DNA of 64,000 nt from Gymnothorax reevesii (taxonomy: Eukaryota > Chordata > Actinopteri > Anguilliformes > Muraenidae): contig CM056581.1 in the NCBI GenBank assembly GCA_029721435.1, positions 67,876,712 through 67,940,711 on the forward strand. Direction: 5' to 3'. The notes beneath the pieces are model-generated. The model ran no database searches. It was not told the DNA's origin and saw only the letters and a program-made list of their open reading frames with translations. A program made the translations under genes and the position numbers. Of the stretch, positions 22,368-32,550 are shown one piece after another. The number at the start of each line of letters is the position of its first letter. Position 1 is the first letter of the stretch.

Positions 22368-23851
22368 GTTCTATAAACAAATGAGACTGCCCTATATGTT
22401 CGTGATAATTTAAAAAGTTGTGATATTCTCACGAGTGAGGGGATTGATTTTCTAATTGAGGATATCTGTATGAACTAACTCGAGTCCGAGTAATGTTTTA
22501 CCATTGGTAATACTGTGTAATTTAATGTGTGAATAAAGATATTATTAAATAGGCTACTCTAGATTGAGCCCTACCCTGGCAAATACCAGAGCACTATCCA
22601 TTTGTTAATCAATTTTAGCCTTTAAAGAATAGCCGACATGGGAAGAATCATTATCAGTAAATGGGATAATTGATTATAATAAAGTATTAGGCACAAGTTC
22701 AAGTGAATGTGTCGCTCAAATCAAATAGGATGATAGGCTATGGATATGGAATTCCGTCATTACTGAGGCGGTTTCGGGGCGGGGAGATGACAGCGTGCGG
22801 GTTAAGAATACTTGTTAAAGCGTTTCCATGTCCATTAGTTGCAAAACTGACATCGGAGTAGTTTTCAAGTGCGCAATTTCTAAATGAGATCATATAAACT
22901 GTCTTTGATTGTCTTTGTGTGACTAGAATGTTCCCTTTGTCTTCCTCCCTGTCTTCCACGGAACAAACAGGCTGGTGTAGGAGGGGCACATTTTCAATGA
23001 TCTGATTGCGCTGATTGAGAAGCGCTAAATTCTTTATTTATTATTTCATTATCGCGGCAAATTGTTGGTATGCATAGCTTTAATGCCATGGTGGCTAGAG
23101 CGAGAAATAACAAGTGTTTGTTACTAACATATCCCCCGCCGCCGCAATTTTATGTGTCCGTACGGACGGAGCCCAATGCTTCGCGCTAATCGCGCGGCGG
23201 GGGATAAATAAAGAATGTCTGAATTACGTCTTGTAATTGGTACGGCCTACTATTACAGCGGCATATAAAACCTCGTATCTTCACAATGAGAAACTTCACA
23301 GGAAAAAAAAATAAAATAAAATAATTATAATAATATAAATGGATAAATATAGTTTAAAATAAAAATGTTTAATTTTGCATGTAAGAATAGTGGACATACG
23401 AGTTTTCGTTTCTTATCAGATACGAGGTTTTATCAGCAGGCCGACAATATTCAAATTTAAAGTCTGGTTTGCGTTTTCCATGGACCACAAATGCGTTTTC
23501 ATTGGTAATCAGAAAATCCTTTTTCCATGTTTTCCTGATAGCCATAATCAATGAGCTTTGTATAGAGTCTGCCTCTCTTTTGGATCAGTCACACCTCTTT
23601 CATAAGGCCGCCTACATTCTGAAGTTAAGCGCTGTGGGCGTGATCGAAGCGAGTAGGGGAGAATACGCGTAACTCAAAAGCGCTTAACTCGAAGCGCGTA
23701 AAAAAGGACTTACGCGCTAATGGGAGAATAGACCCCTTAGTTCTGTAGTAGCATTTTAAACGCTCCAGGTTCATTTATAGCTGGCTAGCTATATCCGACA
23801 AATCATCTACAGCATTCACGGAAATATGAAATGCAATGTAAATTCGGTGGC

Positions 23852-24040
23852 TCCTCGGAATTCACTATACTTTTCTACTGGTCATCGGCAAAGTCACTAG
23901 TTCGGTCTATGGCAGCGTCTCTACAGTGAGAGAGCGATGTCCGAGTTTTTACTTCAGCATATTTCCTCAGGGTTTTAACCTGCCAGAGACCGAACCAGTG
24001 ACATTGCCGATGACGGGTGGAAAGTACAGAATTCCGAGGA
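23852..24040. mobile_element. hairpin MITE in right arm (mirror of 15901-16092)
   Basis: CTCCTCGGAATTC and GAATTCCGAGGA ends with the same complementary interior as the left-arm copy. A few substitutions separate the two, so the arms are not recently homogenised. Confidence 0.8.
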
Positions 24041-24218
24041 ATTTGAAGTTTAAGTCCTGAATAGGTCTATTTATTTTGATTTTGATTGAATATAACGTTA
24101 CACTTGAAGCACAGGAGCTTTAACATATAGGCTCTCCATCGAAATACATTTACACATACGACGGAGAAAAGACACTCATTCGTAACTAACGTTAGCATTA
24201 TTTACTTAGCCGAAGAAA

Positions 24219-24345
24219 CCATAGAAACAAGTGTTTGCCACTAACATGGCGATATCCCCCGTCACCTCAATTTTATGTGTCAGTATGGAGGGATGGAGCC
24301 CAATTCTATATCCCCGGCTTCGCGCTAATCGCGCGGCGGGGGATA
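24219..24345. repeat. ATCCCC...GGGGGATAT small palindromic repeat, mirror copy
   Basis: Reverse complement of the 15588-15714 unit, with the GCGCTAATCGCGCGG core near 24322. Confidence 0.75.
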
Positions 24346-24877
24346 ATTAACGAGTGCATTTACTGATGATCTTAGGCTAACTCAAGGTTAACTGTTGAAG
24401 ATTAATATGATGAGCTAAAACAAATAAACTGATAAAGAGCCGAAGTTTTGGTAAACGTTTTCGGTGTATAGTCGGGTGGGTTCAGAATTCAGAGGTGCGC
24501 TTCCCGGAAATGACATAGTTACCTTATTCCAAATAAGGCAAGCCACGAGGGACAGAGGCGTGACTGCAGCTCGCCATGCGCGTTCATGTGATGTTACTCA
24601 ACTTGAATTTGAATTTTGAATTTGAATTCTGAATTTGAATTTTGAATTTGAATTTTATGAACTGAATTTGAATTTTATGAACTGAATTTGAATGTGCGAA
24701 CTGAATGAAATCCTTCAAGTTTTCTCTTAAATTCAATACAAATAATTGGATTCAGTTTCAGATTACTTGTTCATTCAATTTCAAAACCAAAAAATTCAAT
24801 TCAAAGCAGGTTAAATTAAATTCAAAACCAAAATTCAATTCAAATTCTGTTGGAACAAATTTCGTTCCATACGAGAG

Positions 24878-25544
24878 GCCATTCTCTCGCTTCAGTCTTG
24901 CGCTCGCTTGCACTCTCAACTGCACCAGCACTGTCCGCTAAATGATGGATGTTAAGCCACCCATTTCAATGGAAGCCCCCAATAAACAATAGGATAAACA
25001 ATGACAGTCATCAATTTGTGTAACTGAGCAAAAAAATTGACATGCGCCATTTATTTCTGCCTAATATCGCCACATTTTGTTTTCTATTTTGACAAGGATC
25101 TCCTCCTGAGGAAATGTTTCTTTATTTAGACAATATTTAAAATATTTTGTGGGTGAATCCAAATCAGTTCCAACCTCGTCACTTAGGCTTACACACTGCA
25201 AGCAAGAGATGGAAGATTGTTCAGGAGTGAGACTTACAGAATTACAGAAGAATGCCACTTCACTGATGCTGAAAATGCTGAATTCTTTGAAATCATACAT
25301 CCATTTTGTTTAGAAAACTGAGATGTTTTCTGAATGTAGTTCCAACTGCACTGAGGTTTCCTTTTCCATGATTGATTGAAAACATACGTACATTATTTCT
25401 TGAAGTGAAGTCTTTTGAAAAAAATTATTCATCACCTTGTGCATTCAGTGAAAAGCAGTGCTGCATGCAGGAGAGAAAATGAGATGACCTTCTTTCAACA
25501 ATTTTATTTTTTAAAAAATGAGACCTTGCAGCTCTTCACTGAAG
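24878..25544. other. no recognised gene
   Basis: Unique-looking AT-rich sequence between the foldback and the next Tc1 relic. The short frames on both strands match nothing I know. Confidence 0.4.
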
Positions 25545-26164
25545 GTATATATGCTGTGAAAAATGTATTCGCCCCATTCTCAATTTTTTCATATTTTTGC
25601 ATATTTGTCACAGTAAAATGCTTTAGATCATCAAACCAAATTTAATACTAGACAAAGATTACCCCGAGAAAACACAAAATGCAGTTTTAAAATGATGATT
25701 TCATTTTTGTGTGTAAAAAAGCTATCCAACTTGCCAAATATGAAAAATAATTGTCCCCCCAACCAATTTGACAAATGTAACCCCTAATTGGGTTTAATTT
25801 TTATACTGTAGACACATGCATGATTGCTGCCAGCCTAGTTGGATCTAAACATTGTTCATATAGAATTTGTCTGCCAGTGTGAAACAGGCAAAAAGCAGCA
25901 CATGATGGTGTAATTTAAAGAAATTTAAAAAATCTATGAGAAACCAACTTTGACATGTATTTGTCTGGAAGGGGTTATAAAGCCATTTCTCAGGCAGTGG
26001 AACTACAGTGATCCATGGAAAGAGCCACTATCTACAAATGGAGAAAATCTTAAACAGTGGTGAACCTTCCCAGGGGTGATCAGCCAGCCCAAATTCCTCC
26101 CAGAGCGCAATGACAGCTCATCAAGGAGCTCACACCAAATCCAAAACTAACATTTAAAGAAGTA

Positions 26165-26492
26165 CAAGTGCTGGTCAACGAATTAGAATAATTTGAAATA
26201 GCGCAATCGTTAAATTTTCTTGATGCATTTTTTGTGCAGAAAGCAAATCAGGTGTTCACCGCGCCTGTCCTTCTTGTTAGAGTATTCACAGAACTCACTA
26301 CCTGTGTAAAATTTGGAAAAGCTTTGGAAAGCTCAGCTGAGCAAATTTTTTACAGGTAGCGAGTTCTGTGAATACTCTAACAAGTAGGACAGGCGCGGTG
26401 AACACCTGATTTGCTTTCTGCACAAAAAATGCATCAAGAGAATTTAACGATTGCGCTATTTCAAATTATTCTAATTCGTTGACCAGCACTTG
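26165..26492. mobile_element. 328-bp near-perfect hairpin MITE
   Basis: Ends CAAGTGCTGGTCAACGAATT and the complement ending at 26492, flanked by TA (26163-26164, 26493-26494). Arms of about 150 bases are almost perfectly complementary, with a short central region near 26320. It sits in the coding region of the Tc1-D transposase. The termini resemble those of a mariner-type family. Confidence 0.9.
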
Positions 26493-26587
26493 TACAGACC
26501 TCATTAGCCTCAGTTGAAGTCAGTGTTCACGATTCCACAAAAAAAGAGAGACAGGGCAAAAATGGCATCCTTGGGAAAGCTGCAAGA

Positions 26588-26622
26588 TAACATAACATAA
26601 CATGACATAACATAACATGAAT
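26588..26622. repeat. (AACAT)n short tandem repeat
   Basis: Six or so reiterations of ATAAC/AACAT at the left end of a roughly 170-bp insertion in the Tc1-D relic. The origin of the inserted piece is unknown. Confidence 0.7.
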
Positions 26623-27025
26623 GGCAAAAACAGGCCTTTCAGCCCAACTTAGCTCGCCAGTTTCTTTATACTATTGTGAATATATCACTTCAGATACTAA
26701 ATGACTCAATGGTATCTAGCTTTAGGTCAAGCCTGCTCTTGAAAGATGAAAAGATGAAAACGTCTGACCAAAAAAACCACAAACACTCATCTCACATTTG
26801 CCAAAAAGCATCTTAATGGCTCCTTAGACTTTTAGGGTAAAATGATGATCATTTTGATTGATAAAAAATGGAACTTTTTGGAGGACATGGGTCCTGCTAC
26901 ATTTGGTGTAAAGCTAACTAAGCATTCCACAATAAGAACATAAACCAATGGTCAAACAGCGTAGTGGTAGTTTGATGATCTAGAGCTGTTTTGCCGCTTT
27001 GGAACGGCGACTTGCCATAACTGTA

Positions 27026-28147
27026 AAGGCTGGTTAAAGTGGAGTTCAGATGCAGTGGCAGGTGAAGGTGCACTAAGCACGGAGCCAGCACAGCTGAAAG
27101 TGATAGAGAAAATGGAAGGGAAAAAAGCTCGCTTTTCTAAATACACGAAAGACTTAAGTGCCAGAAACAAGCCGAGCAACAACAGAGGAAAAGAAATCTC
27201 AATAAACAAGAAAATAACAAAGCACCAAACAATAGTGCGAGAAAATCCCTAAAGAAGCAGAGCTTCCCAGAAATAAAAATAAGATATTAGTCAAACGAAC
27301 CCTGACTACAGATATCTCAAGCCAAAGCGAGTAACTACAAGGCAAACATTCCAGCAAAGGGGGCGTGGCGGACCTCCAGCTTATATAGACTTTGGGGAAG
27401 CGCCAACCAGATATAATCAGCCACCAGGCTTAAAAATCCGATGGAGAAAGGATTCGAAGTCGTCAGGGAAGAGAATCACCAAAAACCCACACACACAAAA
27501 CCTGACCATAACTGATGGAACCATGACTTCTGCTCTCTTCCAGATAATCCTGAAGAAGAATATCCGGCCATCAGTTTGTGACCAAAAGCCCTAGTGTGGT
27601 TGGGTTATGTAGCAGGACAAACATCCAAAGCAGGCAAGCAATTTCTTCTCTGAATGGCTCAAGCCTGCCTCTGAATGGCTCAAGCCTGCCTCTGAAGGGC
27701 TCAAGTCCACCTCTGAATGGCATGCTAATCCTTCTTTTAATACATCTTAATAATGTTATAATATTGGTTGTCCATGCTCAACCTCTGAAAAGTTTCTTAA
27801 CATAAGATACAGGGATTTTGCCAAAATTCAAGAAAGTGATTTCGTGAGTGTGATTTCCTCTCTGAACAGCTCCTCCCGAGATCTTCACGAGATCTGGGTA
27901 AAACCTGACGTCAGGTTGTGCCATCCAATTAGTGCAGACCTAGCCAGAGCAAACCACTGCGCTGGTCCTGCCCACACCGGAAACTATTCTAGCAGGCACA
28001 ATCAACAGCAGATCATACTATGCCTTAGTAGCGTTGACAATTTTGGAAATACAAAAGAAGAACCGCAGATCATTTGAGGTGCAATTTTGTTAATATCTCT
28101 CCCAAACCTACTTGTCCATTTACTTTTGGACGCAAAGAAAAACAAAT
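27026..28147. other. unassigned, with a short tandem repeat
   Basis: Purine-rich sequence from 27030 to 27480 with no domain. At 27650-27721 a 21-bp unit, TCTGAATGGCTCAAGCCTGCC in consensus, is repeated about three and a half times; the frame across it is likely incidental. No gene recognised. Confidence 0.4.
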
Positions 28148-28374
28148 ATATTCCCAAAAGACGATGCCACCAGAGATCAGTGGGTAGCTTTTTTTGTTTA
28201 CTGTCAGCAAACAGCCACGGCCAAAGGGAACGTTAGCTGCTTGTGCTCAGCATTTCACCAACGACAGCTTTGTCAATAAAGGATAATTCGACACAGGGTG
28301 AGCGTTTCAGCTGCTTCTCAAACCTGAAGCAGTTGCATCGATCAAGAGCTCGGAGCCACAAGCTGTAAGTTACC
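28148..28374 (+). pseudogene. THAP zinc-finger domain exon, frameshifted
   Basis: One frame gives DDATRDQWVAFFVYC. After a frameshift comes CAQHFTNDSF, then two in-frame stops, then LLLKPEAVASIKSSEPQA. This follows the THAP pattern (FPK..., W, C2CH with CxxHF, then a conserved carboxy end). It is followed directly by a consensus donor GTAAGT at 28375. THAP domains are sequence-specific DNA-binding modules in host genes and in P-type transposases. The N-terminal Cys pair is not identified. It is a dead copy, either transposon-derived or a gene fragment. Confidence 0.6.
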
Positions 28375-28769
28375 ATATAACATCAAATAATGTAAGAGAA
28401 GCTAACGTGTTACGGGTGGCTAGCAGGACCGCTAGCGATAGTTAGCACTAACGACTGGCCTCAAACGCAGGCTTTGTAAAACATCTGAAGATAAAGCCTT
28501 TATTGGTCACGATTTCCGTGACTCAAAGACACAGAAGCTGTAAGTTGCTTTTACTGCATAAACCAGCCTGACGCGATAGCCAGTTGATTGTGGCTGTTGC
28601 ACAGCGGCTAACATAGCAGAGTTACTGTTGCTAATGTTTGTGTCCCAAATATGCAAGAGTGATATCAGAGGAAATTCAACAGAAGGTGTGTGAACATAAA
28701 CCTCATTAGAAGCTAACTTTTAATACTTTGGATTTTTGGTAGAACTGTTCACAGTAACAGAGCGTACCT
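28375..28769. other. no recognised gene
   Basis: Sequence between the THAP relic and the Mutator-like terminus. It contains a second GTAAGT near 28540 but no coding domain that I recognise. Confidence 0.35.
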
Positions 28770-29163
28770 ATGTTCCCCGGGTTCTATGTTCCCCCTTTTT
28801 TGTATGGACCGGGGAACATAGGACCCTTTTCTTTAAAAAGGTTCTATGTTCCCCGCCTGGTATCTGAACATGGAACAGGACGGGAATGTGCTTGTGCGTG
28901 CCTATTTCCTGCCTTACGCCTATGTTATGTCATTTTTGCGCGCAGAAGCATACCTACCTCTGGCCTACCAGGACGCGTGCTCAATCGTGCATTGACAGCG
29001 GAGAGGGGCGATTTCCCGAACTTCCGTGTTGAGGTGGATCAAAGTCAAAGAATGGATGAAAAACTACATTATTTTTTACTTAAAAACACACATTTATTAA
29101 CTCATAAAACACACCGGAGAGGAACAACAACAAAGCAAATTAGAAACTAATAGGCCTGGTAGG

Positions 29164-29330
29164 GATAATAATAATAATAATAATAATAGTAGTAGTAGTA
29201 GTAGTAGTAATAGGCATAATAATAATAATAACAATAATAATAATGTGTATTAATAATAATAACAATTTGATAATAATAATCATAATTATAATAATGTCAT
29301 CATTATAATAATAGGCCTAATAATAATAAA
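29164..29330. repeat. (AAT)n/(AGT)n microsatellite tract
   Basis: Interrupted trinucleotide repeats of AAT, TAG and AAC fill this stretch, downstream of the MULE transposase stop. Confidence 0.9.
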
Positions 29331-29396
29331 TCTAGGTGACACTGGAACAACAATCCGAACGTCTTCACAACAGCGTCCTCACAAACGCACGTTTTC

Positions 29397-31113
29397 TTAA
29401 AAGAAATTGGTGCGGCTGACAGTCCTCCAGTAGGACAACAAATCTCTGCGCCCTGTGGTGTACTGCTGTTTCAGCCTTTGGAGGCGGGCCTCCAACTCCC
29501 TCCACTTGCGTCTCCTCGTTGGTGGAGTATCTCCTAGATCTGCCTTCTCCACCTTCTCTTCAGCAAGCTGCTGCTGGTCTTTGAGGTGCCGGAGGAAAGT
29601 CCACAGCGAGGGGTGGCGGACCTGCACGGCGTCGTTCAGGGTGCGATGATAGTCTAAAATGTATTTTATTCTATAGCCTTTCCGTGAAAAATTGGTTATG
29701 GTTGCATTGTTTTGAGATTACACAGCATACGTGTGGTTTCATTATTAATCTGGCCACATTGTAGGCTATGGAAATGTACACATTTTTATTCTGTACTAGG
29801 CCTACATGTTTGACAGTTTTAGTTCACTTTGTTGTAACTTGCTTTTAATTACAGCCTTCGCCCGTTTTTTTGATCACATGCTACGGGTTCAATTCAAGAA
29901 CACTCGACACTCCTTAATAAAGTTATTAGAATCAAATCCACTTTAATCACTTACACTCCACATGATTGTTCGTCCTCTGCTCCATGTTTCTCCTGAACAC
30001 GTTCCACGTGGCAGGGGGGAATGCGGCGCCACGGTGGACGTATGTGTTGCGGACATACCGAAGAAAGTCTTGCAGCTCTGGATAGTCGCGTTGCGCACGC
30101 CTGGTGCGTCGGTGTTGAGCCAGGAGCTCAAAGTTGTTGCGAACCAAGGGCAGTGGCAGGTGGCCAAGGGCCATCACCTTCCGGATGACCTCCTTTAACC
30201 TTGGATCATCGCAGAAGGCAGGAGCCAGGCCAAGGCTCTGCACCCTCCTCCACAGCGCTTGGGTGAAGTGGAAATAGCACCCACACACCCGTGCCCCTGG
30301 GACTTTGGTCTCCACAGCAGCCACCAGCGCTTGCTCGAAGTCACACACCACTTTTTGGGGTCTCCAGGTGTGACCGGAGGCTCTTCTGATTGCCTGTTTT
30401 ATTCACCTCAGCGCTTCCCAGTAGTGCCCAATTGTGCGCTGGCTCATGAGCACATGGACAAGGGGGACCACAAAGCCATGGACATCCTCCAGCACAGTAA
30501 AAACTTGGCTGTATGGCCGTGGGCAGGACTTGAACGTGGCGCCCATATATATGGTGTCAGCTGACCTTAGCCTGAGCAGGTTGGCCTCCGTGGCAAAGAC
30601 CACGATGCCCCAGTCATTGTCAAGGTGGAGGAGGAACTGGTCCCTGGCCCAAGTTTCTACCCATTGATCTTCTATGACCACATCTTCAATGGCAGCTGGG
30701 ACTGGAGGCATCACTGCAGCCCTTGCCCTGGCCATCACAGACCTCACTGTCAGGAAGCCTGGTGGTGCACCCTGGAGTCGCTTTTGTCGCCGCTGTTCCA
30801 CCCGCTGGGCATTATAAATTCTTCTTATCGGGACAGTCGGCTCCCTCCGTACCTCGTCCGTGACTACCTTCCTAAAATCTGCCCGGTCCACCATTTGATC
30901 ATCGGGCGGATGAACATGTTCACCCACATGGTGCACAATTATGTGGGGGTCCTCCTCCTCAGCATCAAAAATATTTCTGTGCACCACCGCTCTGCATTCC
31001 GCTCTCCAAAATCTCCATCGAATGTTCTCCAGATTAGTCCGGTGCTTCTGATATCTAAAGCTATTAAGTACCAAAAATTTTCCACCTCTATCTCCCACTA
31101 TTAATCTTGCCAT
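29397..31113 (-). pseudogene. MULE transposase with FLYWCH-like N-terminus, one premature stop
   Basis: The frame is continuous from ATG at 31113 except for a TGA at 30403-30405. A GT-AG intron (donor GTAAGT at 29954-29949, acceptor ending at 29654) joins the last 84 codons in phase, giving about 471 codons. Residues ~10-75 look like a FLYWCH zinc finger (CRAVV...HVGEHVHPP), although the first Cys is not evident. Catalytic blocks: TIYMGATFKSCP, where the family has Asp for the first Gly; VVCDFEQAL with the second Asp; CYFHFTQALWRRV; and TNNHVE with the Glu. Asp-to-Gly plus the stop predict loss of activity. Confidence 0.8.
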
Positions 31114-31378
31114 CTTCTCTAGTAGTTGTCAATGGAAATGAAATGAAAAAGTGTAGGCGATGGCCAAACAGGCAAAAAGTGTTACATTTTGGCGCTAAGA
31201 TTAGAGATTGGTGTATTTAGATCATGTGGTTTGGATGTATCAAAAAATGCAGCGCAGAATACTTATATTTCTAGTTCTATGGCTATTTTTAAGCGTTGCA
31301 ATATGCTCGAATAAAACAAATGCTTTCCCAGAGTTGTGTTAGCAGTAGCCATCAACTCTAATCTAATCTGGAAAGCTT

Positions 31379-31461
31379 TCTTTTTGGAGAGCCATCGTGG
31401 CAAGCAGACCATTTCTGCTTCGGTTTTGGGAAGCTCTCTTCATTTCCCTATCGTTTTATTT
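31379..31461. repeat. direct repeat flanking a MITE, copy 1
   Basis: TTTTGGAGAGCCATCGTGGC through TCATTTCCCTATCGTTTTAT. A copy about 90% alike is at 31721-31797, on the other side of the hAT-like MITE. Confidence 0.8.
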
Positions 31462-31468
31462 ACCCATT

Positions 31469-31670
31469 GGCCACGGTTACATGCGACATTTAATTCAGAA
31501 TTAACTCACTTTAATTCTGAACAAAACTTAAATCCCCTTTGAAAACATCATGTAAACACTTCACAGACCGGAATTAAATGAAAGTGCAATGTAAATTCGT
31601 ACACTTTAATTCCGAACTACTTAATTCTGAATTATTAATTCTGAATTAAAAACATCATGTAAACGTAGCC
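31469..31670. mobile_element. hAT-like MITE
   Basis: Left end GGCCACGGTTACATG, right end CATGTAAACGTAGCC, interior repeats of TTAATTCTGAATTA. It matches the style of fish hAT MITEs. No matching 8-bp duplication is visible directly at the ends. Confidence 0.6.
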
Positions 31671-31720
31671 TTTGACGAGTACCATCGTAGAAAGCGCACA
31701 GCACAGGCAGGTATTTGCGC

Positions 31721-31797
31721 TTCTTTTTGGAGAGCTATCGTGGCAAGCATACAATTCGGTTTTGGGAAGTTCTCTTCATTTCCCTATCGTTTTATTA
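31721..31797. repeat. direct repeat flanking a MITE, copy 2
   Basis: See 31379-31461. The duplicated block lies outside both ends of the MITE and is far longer than a target duplication. Confidence 0.8.
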
Positions 31798-32550
31798 AGA
31801 ATGAATTAGGCCTATAGATTGGTATACATTTGAATTATGTAGGCTATTGTATGTCAGCGTGCTGCAACAGCTTGCTGTGCCTGTTTAGCCGAGTCTGCAC
31901 GGATGTCGTTGTCTTTGAACTTGGCTTGTCATTGTTGATTCTGAAATTATAAGAGGTGAAGGAGGTGATCTGAAATAGCCTTTGGTTAACCTGTCGGAAG
32001 GGTGGGTTTCATTTTATTGGAACAAAGAGATCTAACTATTGGGCTGTAGACCCAAAGGGAAAATTTCGGATTGTTGACGAGTGAGACCAAATGGGCTTAG
32101 GAGAAACAGTCCCTGTGTGTCGGACCCTTCTCACCAAATTGTCTCCATTTAAAAAAAGAAGACAATTTCTTGCCAATGTTTTCAAGAAGCTAAGAATGGT
32201 GCCTACATACATACAACAACAGTGGCGTTATGGCACAAGCAGGTTGGCTATACACGCGCATCGGAACTTCCCGTCTATGCACGCGGCTCTGAACCGCTAT
32301 CCCTTTAGGCCTACATTATGCACGCATAGTCACTTGCACCCCCCCACCCCACCCCCAATTGCTAAAATGTATTGCTGACTATGTAGGTGCGGAACAACAA
32401 CAAGCAACGCCTATGCGTGGCCCACAGTATATTTGGATTGAGCGGGGAACATAGGACCCTTTTTTGAAAAGACATAACATAGGGATGACCCGGTCTGTAA
32501 AACCTGTATTGCAAGGGTTTGTCTCTGTGGTTATGGCCGCTCGGTAACCA
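31798..32550. other. 5' part and terminus of the MULE, no gene
   Basis: No recognisable domain. Contains the right MULE terminal word at 32436-32453 and a C-rich run near 32340. Confidence 0.4.

Larger units (their letters stand above)
21127..23736. mobile_element. PIF/Harbinger element, internally deleted, right-arm copy
   Basis: Same ends as the 16414-19605 copy, in inverted orientation, with TTA at 21124-21126 and 23737-23739. It lacks the Tc1-type insertion. Its target site, AGAAC TAA GTGCAT in the mirror sense, is preserved empty in the left arm near 16202-16212. This is therefore a separate insertion event, not simply a mirror copy. Confidence 0.9.
15103..24869. mobile_element. 9.77-kb giant foldback (palindromic) element
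   Basis: The sequence from 15103 inward (TGGGACGAAATTTGTTCC at 15105) is repeated in reverse complement ending at 24869. Complementarity continues through both arms to a centre near 19.86-19.91 kb. The palindrome is flanked by the perfect direct octamer TACGAGAG (15095-15102 and 24870-24877), the signature of insertion with an 8-bp target duplication. Arms contain several MITE-like hairpins. Each carries a PIF/Harbinger copy at a different site. No transposase that would explain 8-bp duplications is encoded, so it must have moved in trans, perhaps by a hAT- or P-type enzyme (inference). Confidence 0.85.
25545..27025 (+). mobile_element. Tc1 relic, 3' truncated and multiply interrupted (Tc1-D)
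   Basis: The left end (near 25550) resembles the fish Tc1 terminus with GAAAAATGTATTCGCCCC. Transposase remnants around 26060-26170 and 26495-26540 read as fragments such as KELTPNPKLTFKE and VQTSLASVEVSVHDST, split by the hairpin MITE at 26165. A second short insertion rich in AACAT repeats lies at about 26588-26755. Recognisable sequence ends near 27025 without a right terminus. Confidence 0.7.
28770..32475 (-). mobile_element. Mutator-like (MULE) DNA transposon
   Basis: Terminal zones carry the word GGTTCTATGTTCCCCG: three or four copies in both orientations at 28768-28858, and CGGGGAACATAGGACCC at 32443. These act as inverted ends of an element containing a MULE transposase on the minus strand. 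Exact ends and the expected 8-10 bp duplication were not resolved because of the reiterated terminal words. Insertions inside include simple repeats near 29165-29320 and a small MITE at 31469. Confidence 0.7.

Noticed and set aside
15103..24869. Possibility that the giant palindrome is an assembly artefact
   Set aside because: The arms differ by substitutions, a 538-bp insertion, a 706-bp insertion and reciprocal Harbinger empty sites, and are bounded by a perfect octamer; these are not expected from mis-joined reads, though long reads would settle it.
27578..27805. Repetitive peptide frame (LNGSSLP units)
   Set aside because: Produced by a 21-bp tandem repeat, which is a multiple of three; no start context or neighbouring exons.
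30625..31104. 159-codon plus-strand frame
   Set aside because: It is the antisense of the MULE transposase and has no domain of its own.
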